Assembly: GCA_948684385.1 (NCBI GenBank)
Contig: CAPQCU010000028.1
Location: forward strand, 1-16,940
Origin: an uncultured bacterium
GTDB taxonomy: Bacteria; Cyanobacteriota; Vampirovibrionia; Gastranaerophilales; Gastranaerophilaceae
DNA: 16,940 nucleotides
Direction: 5' to 3'
Numbering within the stretch: the stretch's first letter is position 1; every line of letters begins with the position of its first letter. Below the pieces are notes generated by a model. The model did not search any database. It saw nothing but the letters and a program-made list of their open reading frames with translations, and was not told the DNA's origin. This document shows positions 5,785 through 12,356 of the stretch, in pieces. A program made the translations under genes and the position numbers.

Positions 5785-6795
5785 TTAAACTTTCATTTCT
5801 TTTTCAAATCCGAACAATGAGCTAACAGATTCGTCATCGTGAATACGAGCGATAGCCTGTCCTAAGAGCGGAGCTACTGAAAGCTGTTTAACATTTGCCG
5901 GAAGGTCTTCTTTTGACCAAGGAATGGTGTTTGTAACAATACATTCTTCAATCGGAGCATTTTTAAGACGTTCAATTGCCGGTCCTGAGAATACAGGGTG
6001 GGTCGCACCAACGTAGACTGCTTTTGCACCTTTGCTTTTTAAAAGCTTGGAAGCTTCGCAGATAGTACCTGCAGTGTCAATAATGTCATCGAACATTAAG
6101 CAAATTTTGTTTTCAACTTCACCGATTATGTGTGCTGCTATAGCTTCGTTGTGCTTATCACGTCTCTTATCGATAATCGCCATAGGGATGTTTAACTTTT
6201 TAGCGAAATGTCTTGTGCGGTTAGCTCCTCCCATATCCGGAGATACTGCAACCATTTCGTCAGGGTTTAATCCAAGGCTGTTAACATAGTCAACAAGAAT
6301 CGGTGTTGCGAAAATATGGTCAACAAGGATGTTAAAGAACCCTTGAATTTGACCGGTGTGTAAATCCATTGCAAGAACTCTGTTTGCTCCGGCAGTTGTA
6401 AGTAAGTCTGCAACGAGTTTTGCAGTAATTGCTTCTCTGCCGGAAGTTTTTCTGTCCTGTCGTGCATATCCGTAGTAAGGAATAACAGCAGTAATTGTTT
6501 TGGCGCTTGCACGTTTGAAAGCATCAATCATGATTAAAAGTTCCATGAGGTTTTCATTAACCGGATTGCATAAAGGCTGAACGATGAATACATCATCGCC
6601 GCGGATACTTTCTTTTACCTGGACATATATTTCTCCGTCTGCGAAATTTTTGATAACCATAGGTCCTACTGTAGTACCTAAATAGTCAGCAATTTCTTGT
6701 GCTAGTTGCGGGTTGGAACGTCCTGAAAAAAGTCTTATATCGTGAGTGGGGTTAACTGCGCGTTCCAGCTGAGGATAAGTCATTTCAAGCACCAT
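5785..6795 (-). CDS. prs: Ribose-phosphate pyrophosphokinase (PRPP synthetase)
   Basis: Prs transfers pyrophosphate from ATP to ribose 5-phosphate, making PRPP for purine, pyrimidine, histidine, tryptophan and NAD synthesis. The 336-residue protein carries the class I signatures: RLFSGRSNPQLAQEIADYLG, NFADGEIYVQ, the ATP-binding flexible loop YARQDRK (110-116), MDLHTGQIQGFF with His146, IDKRR (208-212), and the ribose-5-phosphate loop DDIIDTAGT (236-244). It is slightly longer than usual because of a short N-terminal extension. ATG 6795 is chosen because AAAGGA lies eight bases upstream. A second ATG four codons in has no such site. It is read in the same direction as the 56-residue gene but is separated from it by 185 bases, so it likely has its own promoter there. 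Confidence 0.97.
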   Translation of the reverse strand: MVLEMTYPQLERAVNPTHDIRLFSGRSNPQLAQEIADYLGTTVGPMVIKNFADGEIYVQVKESIRGDDVFIVQPLCNPVNENLMELLIMIDAFKRASAKTITAVIPYYGYARQDRKTSGREAITAKLVADLLTTAGANRVLAMDLHTGQIQGFFNILVDHIFATPILVDYVNSLGLNPDEMVAVSPDMGGANRTRHFAKKLNIPMAIIDKRRDKHNEAIAAHIIGEVENKICLMFDDIIDTAGTICEASKLLKSKGAKAVYVGATHPVFSGPAIERLKNAPIEECIVTNTIPWSKEDLPANVKQLSVAPLLGQAIARIHDDESVSSLFGFEKEMKV

Positions 6796-6980
6796 GTGAA
6801 AGTCCTTTCATAATTAGTAATAGTGGAGTAGCTTTATTTTACACTCAAAACACATTTTATAAAAGTATTTTTTACGAAATATTAAGTTAATTCTTTTCGC
6901 AAAGCGCTAATATATTTATCCTCACCCGCTCTCAAAGACATTAAGTTTGTCGTCTCAAATTCAACCGGCTACATTTCCCA

Positions 6981-7151
6981 CTACATGGCGCCGCGACGCA
7001 TTAAATCGGAAAGCTTTACTTCTTTATTCTTTAATGAAGGCTGTTCTATTCTCGGTGCTTCAGCTTTGGCTTTAAACTGTGAAAGCCCTATTCTTTGAGG
7101 TTCTTTTTCAAATATTAAAATTTTATCTACAAATGTATTAAAAATGTTCAT
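6981..7151 (-). CDS. Unknown 56-residue protein
   Basis: A short gene with a convincing ribosome binding site (AAGGAG, six bases before ATG 7149-7151). An in-frame ATG at 7181 would add ten residues but has no such site. The product starts MNIFNTFVDKILIFEKEPQR, has a basic, Pro/Gln/Glu-containing middle and ends KLSDLMRRGAM. There is no signal peptide, membrane segment or Cys. The pattern is that of a small cytosolic protein with an amphipathic N-terminal helix. I recognise no family. It is divergent from the HEAT-like gene at 7279 and lies upstream of prs on the same strand. The 185 bases between its stop and prs hold no gene. Confidence 0.65.
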   Translation of the reverse strand: MNIFNTFVDKILIFEKEPQRIGLSQFKAKAEAPRIEQPSLKNKEVKLSDLMRRGAM

Positions 7152-7278
7152 TTTAGTCTCCTTACGGATATTATACACCATTTGTGCGTTTCCTTATCAT
7201 ACATTAAAACCATTTTTCATGCTGAAATCATTATACATTATGATAAGATAATAATATATAAATAGACAGGATTTAAAT

Positions 7279-7992
7279 TTGAATAACGGTTTTTATAAAG
7301 ATTTAGATACAAATTTTGAACAAGCTTGTGCTTTGTGTGAACAAACTTTTTCGCACGCAGAGCTTGTTAGTATGCTAATTTCCGGCAATATTCCCCAAAA
7401 ACAAATTGCTGCGCTTAAATTTGATAAAGTTGAAACGGAAGAAGATGCAAAAGCGCTGTTAAATAACCTCACAGGATGCGACGGAAAAATTCGAGAAGCT
7501 GTTGCAATGAAGATTTATCAGGTTCTTTGTGAAAATTTAAATTCACGTAACATTTTTTCCAAACTTGATCCGTCAGTTTTTGCAGATGCCACGATTGATA
7601 TTAATGCAAATATATGCAGGCTGGTTGTTGATAGCGTAAGAATTTTGAAGCCGGATACAAGTTTTGCTAAAGAATACACTGAAAACATCCTTAAATACAC
7701 TTTGCAGGCTCTCGATGAGCTGGATAAGTTTATTTTCAGAGATAAAAAATACGTGATTAATAAACAGCTTTTCAAACTCTACTGGTGCCTTGAAGCTCTT
7801 AAGTATTTTTTTGAAATGGTTGATGAAAATATTATGCTTGAAATTTTAAAGCGTTCTTCCGCTCAAAATGAATACACAGTAAGAGAGAAAGCTGCAGAGA
7901 TAGCGGTTCTTTCCGAAAATTTTAAAGACATTCAAAAAGAGCTTGAAAATGACTCAAATTATTATGTTAGAGCAGTTTTTTTAAATCATTAA
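7279..7992 (+). CDS. HEAT-like helical repeat protein
   Basis: A 237-residue all-helical soluble protein. Two segments resemble HEAT repeats: QKQIAALKFDKV with the following KIREAVAMKIYQVL (about residues 41-90), and YTVREKAAEIAVLSE with YYVRAVFLNH at the C-terminus. The middle (about 95-185) is helical but not clearly repetitive. HEAT proteins are binding scaffolds, and no catalytic motif is visible. The start is TTG 7279, preceded by CAGGA at normal distance; the next in-frame Met is far inside the protein. Its 3' end overlaps the convergent MgtE_N-like gene by 12 bases, so the two stop codons lie within each other's coding sequence and no terminator separates them. Confidence 0.8.
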   Translation: MNNGFYKDLDTNFEQACALCEQTFSHAELVSMLISGNIPQKQIAALKFDKVETEEDAKALLNNLTGCDGKIREAVAMKIYQVLCENLNSRNIFSKLDPSVFADATIDINANICRLVVDSVRILKPDTSFAKEYTENILKYTLQALDELDKFIFRDKKYVINKQLFKLYWCLEALKYFFEMVDENIMLEILKRSSAQNEYTVREKAAEIAVLSENFKDIQKELENDSNYYVRAVFLNH

Positions 7993-8889
7993 AGCGCCTT
8001 GAAGCAGGTCTGTGTGACCGTCAAGAAGGAATTCTGCAAATTTCTTCGTATCAACCTGAGCAGCAACAATTGAAAGTAAATCGTCCGGAAGTATTGAAAC
8101 CATTTCTATTAAAGTTTCTTTTTCAAGAAAAACCATCGGCTTAATCATCTCAGGCTTCATCAAGGTTGATAACATATTAACGTAAGTTTCGTTTTCAAAC
8201 AAGGTTAAATATTTAGGTTTTTCTTTGGTAAGCTGGAATGTAAGCTGCCTTTGAACATCAGGATCAATAGCAGACATAAAATCTCTGTACTGGTCAATCG
8301 GAAGCTGTTCAATGCTGCTAATCAACTCCAACGGGTTTGTTTCTTCAGAAGGTCTGCCGGTTACTCCTTCAACAAATTTCTGCATAACTTCAGGAGGCAT
8401 GCATTTAAGTTGTTCTATAACATCGTATTTTTCAAGCTTTTCGTTCTGGAAAAACATTGCAAGATCATCTTCTGAGAACATCATAACGATTTCTTCAAGC
8501 GCAAAAGCGTTAATAATAACTCTTACAAGCTCTTCAATGTCAACTTCCATAAGCATTTCAAGCAGTTTTTCCTGGGTAAAGAAATACAACCCCATTACCA
8601 GATCATCCTGTTCTAGCAAAGGAAGTACTTTTAATCTTGTTCTGTCATCCATATTGTGAAGGATTACGAACTTATTTTCTATATCAGTTAAACGGAAGAG
8701 CTTAATAAGTTTGGCAGGAGAATTATACACTTCTTTTGCATAATTAATTGCCTGTGTATTACCTTGAGCTGCTTCTGCTTCAATAATTTCGTCAACAGTT
8801 TTAAGTCCGTAATCACGAATCATTCTGGAGGATGTGATATTCATCCTGTCTGCAAATAATTTCATATTAGTATCTAAAACTATTGACAT
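7981..8889 (-). CDS. MgtE_N/FliG-like helical superhelix protein, no transporter domain
   Basis: A 302-residue protein made of short helical hairpins that resemble the cytosolic N-domain of MgtE magnesium channels (VLPLLEQDDLVMGLYFF, LLEMLMEVDIEELVRVI, LKCMPPEVMQKFVEGV, ILPDDLLSIVAAQVD). The same superhelix occurs in FliG-type proteins. There is no CBS pair and no membrane segment, so it is not a magnesium channel; it is probably a stand-alone scaffold. Assignment to this fold rests on pattern only. ATG 8889 has AAGGA five bases upstream. The upstream region carries the promoter core and palindrome that recur before the gene at 12231, so the two genes are probably co-regulated. Its 3' end overlaps the convergent HEAT-like gene by 12 bases. 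Confidence 0.75.
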   Translation of the reverse strand: MSIVLDTNMKLFADRMNITSSRMIRDYGLKTVDEIIEAEAAQGNTQAINYAKEVYNSPAKLIKLFRLTDIENKFVILHNMDDRTRLKVLPLLEQDDLVMGLYFFTQEKLLEMLMEVDIEELVRVIINAFALEEIVMMFSEDDLAMFFQNEKLEKYDVIEQLKCMPPEVMQKFVEGVTGRPSEETNPLELISSIEQLPIDQYRDFMSAIDPDVQRQLTFQLTKEKPKYLTLFENETYVNMLSTLMKPEMIKPMVFLEKETLIEMVSILPDDLLSIVAAQVDTKKFAEFLLDGHTDLLQGALMI

Positions 8890-8910
8890 AATATTCCTTA
8901 TTTTTCTCTC

Positions 8911-8968
8911 TTATATATATAAAGTATATTTTCTTTCAATAATTGCGTCATTGTAACAAAATGTTACA
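8911..8968 (-). promoter_or_regulatory. Promoter core plus TGTAAC-N5-GTTACA operator (copy A)
   Basis: On the + strand the core tatataaagtat (8916-8927) is followed after 24 bases by the palindrome TGTAACAAAATGTTACA (8952-8968). Read on the - strand this is ATACTTTATATA with the palindrome centred about 55 bases upstream of the likely transcription start. A TTGAAA (8934-8939, -) lies between them. The arrangement recurs before the gene at 12231 with the same 36-base offset. Confidence 0.7.
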
Positions 8969-8979
8969 TGTGTTATAAT
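8951..8979 (+). promoter_or_regulatory. Promoter of the hydrolase-like gene, giving a leaderless transcript
   Basis: TTGTAA (8951-8956), a 17-base spacer and TATAAT (8974-8979). Transcription would begin at about 8986, while the start codon is at 8988, so the mRNA has at most a couple of leader bases and no room for a Shine-Dalgarno sequence. The -35 box and spacer are covered by the palindrome at 8952-8968. Confidence 0.65.
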
Positions 8980-8987
8980 TAAACTGT

Positions 8988-9746
8988 ATGAAAAAGCTTA
9001 TTCTTATTTTAACATTGTTTTTGCTTATATTAAACCCGTGTTTTTCCGCCTCAGCAGTTGTGAAGAAGGATTTGACCGTTACTGCTTCTGACGGATTTAC
9101 TATCAAAGCTGAGCTTGAGTATCCGAAAATCAAAGGTCAAAAAGAGTTTTCAACAGTTGTTCTTTTGCATTCTCTGGGGTATTCTTCAGATTGGTGGGAA
9201 ACGCTGCCAGAAGAACTTATTCAAGACGGTTTTGCGGTGCTGAAAATAGATTTGCGCGGTCACGGTAAAAGTGTTTTCAATAAGAGGCTTGTGAAATTGT
9301 CATGGAAGGATATGACAGCTAATGCTTATGCAAAGTATCCTGATGATGTTGTAAAAGTTATAGAACATGTGAAGTCTGAAAACAGCAAAACAGTTTTCTT
9401 TAATCACTGGGCTTTTGTGGGCTCTGATATAGGCGCAAGTACTGCTATTCTTGCATCCGATAAAATTTCTTATAAACCTGAAACAATTGTTATGCTCTCT
9501 CCGGGGGTAAATATCAGGGGGCTTTATGTTCCGGTAAAGCTTGCAAGTTTAGATAAAGTTGATGTTTTTTCTATCTCGGGAACTAATGATTTTTCCGGAA
9601 AAGAAGCGGAAGATTATCTTCAAAGATTTGCCCAGAGTACTTTTGCAAGATATACATCGAAAGCTAATGCAAACGGAATGCTTATGCTCAAAAATGACGA
9701 ATCTCTTTCTAAAGTTATAACTTCGTGGCTAAAACAGTATTTATAA
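8988..9746 (+). CDS. Secreted alpha/beta-hydrolase-fold protein with altered catalytic residues
   Basis: The 252-residue protein starts with a signal peptide (MKKLILILTLFLLILNPCFS) and shows the alpha/beta-hydrolase core: VVLLHSLGYSSDWW (oxyanion region), VLKIDLRGHGKS, the nucleophile elbow FVGSDIGAS, IVMLSPG, ISGTND and a final helix ITSWLKQYL. The elbow normally reads G-x-S-x-G. Here it is G135-S136-D137-I138-G139, putting Asp in the nucleophile position. The usual late histidine (an HG motif before the last helix) is replaced by ANANGML, and no His occurs after residue 130. Either the protein is non-catalytic or it uses another mechanism; Asp nucleophiles do occur in epoxide hydrolases and haloalkane dehalogenases, but those keep the His. 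The transcript seems leaderless. It overlaps the convergent 231-residue gene by 6 bases. Confidence 0.85.
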   Translation: MKKLILILTLFLLILNPCFSASAVVKKDLTVTASDGFTIKAELEYPKIKGQKEFSTVVLLHSLGYSSDWWETLPEELIQDGFAVLKIDLRGHGKSVFNKRLVKLSWKDMTANAYAKYPDDVVKVIEHVKSENSKTVFFNHWAFVGSDIGASTAILASDKISYKPETIVMLSPGVNIRGLYVPVKLASLDKVDVFSISGTNDFSGKEAEDYLQRFAQSTFARYTSKANANGMLMLKNDESLSKVITSWLKQYL

Positions 9747-10436
9747 GCTGGCGCTTCCTGATGTTTTCATTTTTTCTAAAGCTTGTTTTGTGCCGTCATA
9801 GTTCCTGCAAAGCTTTATGACAAACTCAATTGCAGCTTTATCCTGTCTGATTGCGTCTTTTAGTCTGTAAATATCAGCCAGCTGGAGAGATTTTGTGTCT
9901 GCTGTTTCGAACAGGTATTTTCTCAAAAGTTCCTGTGACCCGGTATCTAAGCCGGAGATGTTGTTTTTAAATGCAAACCAGTTGTAAAAATGGTAAATAA
10001 AGTAATACTTATTGATATTACCTTTAGAAAGTACAAACATTTCAGGAGTTTTTAGTGTAAATTTTTGTAATATACCGGCTCCTAAATAAAGCGCTTTGCT
10101 TCCTCTTGCCGGATAGATAAAGCCTTCGTTTTCTCCTATCGGATTTAGTATTTTGGAAGCGTTATCAAGGTAAAAGACTTTTGTACCCTGAAGCTCAATG
10201 TATTTAAGAATTTCTTCTGGAGAATAGCTGCATTTCTTAAGTATAAGGCTGATTTCATCTTCAAGTCTTTGTTTCTCATTCTCTGCCAGAGTACTTAAAT
10301 CGATAGTACACCCGCTATAGTAATGGCGCTTCTTTTTTGAAGTGTTTTTGACGCCGATGGTTTTTGCAAGCCGGTATTTCAAAAATCCTTCCTGTATTTT
10401 GAGAATGTTATATATAATGCCTTTAAGCAATTGCAT
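9741..10436 (-). CDS. Unknown 231-residue protein, second gene of operon with the 602-residue gene
   Basis: I do not recognise a family. The N-terminus has an amphipathic helix (MQLLKGIIYNILKIQEGFLK) and a basic patch (SKKKRHYY). Residues ~50-130 look mixed alpha/beta (FYLDNASKILNPIGENEGFIYP), and the C-terminal 100 residues are helical (ELLRKYLFE, LQLADIYRLKDAIRQ, AIEFVIKLCRNYDG). There is no signal peptide. ATG 10436 overlaps the end of the 602-residue gene by 14 bases (ATGCAATTGCTTAA), with AGAGG six bases upstream, so the two are translated from one message. This suggests a shared function with the larger protein. Its stop overlaps the convergent hydrolase gene by 6 bases. Confidence 0.75.
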   Translation of the reverse strand: MQLLKGIIYNILKIQEGFLKYRLAKTIGVKNTSKKKRHYYSGCTIDLSTLAENEKQRLEDEISLILKKCSYSPEEILKYIELQGTKVFYLDNASKILNPIGENEGFIYPARGSKALYLGAGILQKFTLKTPEMFVLSKGNINKYYFIYHFYNWFAFKNNISGLDTGSQELLRKYLFETADTKSLQLADIYRLKDAIRQDKAAIEFVIKLCRNYDGTKQALEKMKTSGSASL

Positions 10437-12231
10437 TTTCGCCTCTTAAATTTTCAATTTGTTCTTTTGCTGAGTAGCAAAGCCCTTTGGTTTTTTCCCT
10501 GAAATCTATAAGTTTATCTTTATTTTCGTTACCTATTAATTTACAAATATATACAAAAGAGCTGTCAGAACATTTTAAAGCTATTTCTTGTAAAGTATTT
10601 AAATCATACGATTTGATAACACCTTTAAGCTGCGGTCTTAAATGTGCAAGACTATTGTCTTCTAATATTGCAACAACTGCTTTATGACCGTATTCCTGTA
10701 TTGCTTCATTAACACTTTTTACTTCTCTGTCTTCGCTCTCAGGCTGTTTTAGCTCTTGAGGAATTGTAGCGAGATTAATGCTGCTTCTCTTTGCAGGTTG
10801 CGTTACAGTAGGACGGATGTTATGTTGGGTTTGGTTTAATCTGCCGGTATATGCAGGTGAATTATCACTTTCGGAGCTGGTTACAGCAGCGTTTTCTTTT
10901 TTCTTATTTTGCTCCTGAATTTGTTCTTTAATTTCTTTGTACTCAGGTTTTTCGTCTACTGATTTTTTGACGTCTTGAGTTACTTCTTTGTAATCATCAT
11001 AGCATTTTGCATCAGTTTCCCATTTGTTAATAAACTCTGCTTTTTCGGTAGTACTCATATTAACGTTGTTTAAAGCACCTTCTCCGATACCTTGAGCTGT
11101 TGCTGTGTAATATTCGTTCTTCATTACACTTAAAAGCTCTTGTTCTTCGGCTGTTAAAGCTTCTCCGTTGCGTTGTTTTTCTAAAGCAGCTTCATACATG
11201 TCTCTGTCAGATTTGTAATCTGCCTGATATTCAAAAACAGCTTCGCTTGACTTAGCTTCCATGTAAGTTGCAGTGTATCCTTTTATACTTTCTGCTGACG
11301 GCTCATCACCGATTTCTTTGTAAGCTTTGATTATTTTTTTCTGGTGTTCAAAGTTTGCAGCGTCAGCAATTTGTGTTCTTTCTTCATTGCTGCTGCAAGT
11401 GTTAAGTATAAATTTAGCACCATGCGGCATATCTTCAGAGTCTAATAAGATAACTGCATTATTCATTGCACTTACCACACCTGTAGCCATTTTGCCGACT
11501 CTGCGAGCTAATGCTGTTGCATCATTAAATCTTGAACGTCCGGCGTATTTTTTTCTACCGTTAATTCTTCTTAATCTTGCTTTTCTTTCATTCTCAGGTA
11601 AACGATTTGCAGCTTCAATTTCAGCCTGTGCTTTTTTATCTTGTTTTATACGAGCTTTTTTTAATGTGCTTATTTGTTCATTTCCCGGAATTTCAGTATA
11701 GTCTGAGCCTAGTTCTTCTGCAACATTGCCAACTTCATTTTCGAATTCCTGTGCGTTTTTAACAAATCCCTGACGGATTGCTTCGTAAGCGTTCTTAGCG
11801 TGGTCTGCGATAGATACTTCCGTAAAAATAGCATTAGGAAAAGCAGAACCTAAAGTCTTGTTGCTGTGTTTGATTGCAAAGTTTACAGCTTCAATAATGA
11901 TATTTTTTTCCTGTGTTGATAATTTTTCAAGCTCTTCGTCAGTTAAACCTGTAATCTGATTAAGTAATCCGTTTTTTATCAATTTTTCAATATTAACATT
12001 CGCAGGAAGATTGGAAATAGTTTTTTTCAATGCAGCTAAACTCATTCCTGAAGCTTGTTTACTTTCTTGAGCTGCTGTGTTTTTTATCTCAACCTTATCT
12101 TCCGGAGCTTCCGTTTTGCATTCAATAACAGGGGGTTTTTTGTTGGTACTTTTTGTTTCTGTTGGTTTAGTCTCTTCAATACCCATGACTTCTGTTTTTA
12201 TGAAATGTTTAATTTCTGTAAGAAAGTTCAT
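10423..12231 (-). CDS. Unknown 602-residue soluble protein, paralogue of the 607-residue gene
   Basis: A Lys/Glu/Asn-rich protein without signal peptide or membrane segment. Residues ~20-60 are a disordered Thr/Lys/Pro-rich stretch, ~65-420 are mostly helical with a very basic segment around 190-230 (RINGRKKYAGRSR), ~430-500 is a polar linker, and ~505-600 a helical C-terminal domain. Two segments match the neighbouring 607-residue protein: GAKFILNTCSSNEERTQIADAA (271-292) against GLKAVFESC at 244, and LTAEEQELLSVMKN (359-372) with ALNNVNMS after it against FTEAEKQILTEQKN (353-366) with INNNNLS. The two are thus diverged paralogues of an unnamed family. ATG 12231 has AAGGA eight bases upstream. 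The promoter and palindrome at 12257-12314 duplicate those of the gene at 8889. It forms an operon with the 231-residue gene. Confidence 0.8.
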   Translation of the reverse strand: MNFLTEIKHFIKTEVMGIEETKPTETKSTNKKPPVIECKTEAPEDKVEIKNTAAQESKQASGMSLAALKKTISNLPANVNIEKLIKNGLLNQITGLTDEELEKLSTQEKNIIIEAVNFAIKHSNKTLGSAFPNAIFTEVSIADHAKNAYEAIRQGFVKNAQEFENEVGNVAEELGSDYTEIPGNEQISTLKKARIKQDKKAQAEIEAANRLPENERKARLRRINGRKKYAGRSRFNDATALARRVGKMATGVVSAMNNAVILLDSEDMPHGAKFILNTCSSNEERTQIADAANFEHQKKIIKAYKEIGDEPSAESIKGYTATYMEAKSSEAVFEYQADYKSDRDMYEAALEKQRNGEALTAEEQELLSVMKNEYYTATAQGIGEGALNNVNMSTTEKAEFINKWETDAKCYDDYKEVTQDVKKSVDEKPEYKEIKEQIQEQNKKKENAAVTSSESDNSPAYTGRLNQTQHNIRPTVTQPAKRSSINLATIPQELKQPESEDREVKSVNEAIQEYGHKAVVAILEDNSLAHLRPQLKGVIKSYDLNTLQEIALKCSDSSFVYICKLIGNENKDKLIDFREKTKGLCYSAKEQIENLRGENAIA

Positions 12232-12256
12232 GATAATATTCCTTGTGTTAGTACAT

Positions 12257-12314
12257 ATTATATATAAAGTATTTATTTTGTTGATAATTGCCTGTTTGTA
12301 ACAAAATTGTTACA
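12257..12314 (-). promoter_or_regulatory. Promoter core plus TGTAAC-N6-GTTACA operator (copy B)
   Basis: The + strand core tatataaagtat (12261-12272) is followed after 24 bases by TGTAACAAAATTGTTACA (12297-12314). The offset between core and palindrome start is 36 bases, the same as in copy A. The word ataattgc lies at the same place in both spacers, and the leader AAGGAATATTAT before the start codon is also shared. On the - strand a TATAAT reads at 12257-12262. Confidence 0.7.
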
Positions 12315-12323
12315 AAAGTTATT

Positions 12324-12356
12324 AAAAAAGGCTATGAATTAATCATAGCCTTTTTT
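12324..12356 (-). terminator. Intrinsic terminator of the 607-residue gene
   Basis: GGCTATGA (12330-12337) pairs with TCATAGCC (12343-12350) across a 5-base loop, flanked by six A's and seven T's, giving a stem of up to 14 bp. It directly follows the TAA of the - strand gene. The symmetric A/T flanks make it bidirectional. Confidence 0.85.

Noticed and set aside
6796..6980. Possible tRNA or gene remnant between prs and the 56-residue gene
   Set aside because: No cloverleaf arms, no 3' CCA and no recognisable reading frame; only weak -10-like words for prs.
8952..8968. Palindrome TGTAAC-N5-GTTACA as an NtcA site
   Set aside because: NtcA sites are GTA-N8-TAC. The gap here is 9 bases, and 10 in the second copy, so the half-site spacing does not fit and I name no regulator.
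12055..12301. Two overlapping Phe/Cys/Ser-rich + strand frames covering the start of the 602-residue gene and the operator region
   Set aside because: They are antisense shadows of Lys/Glu/Thr codons and lack start signals; the - strand gene explains the region.
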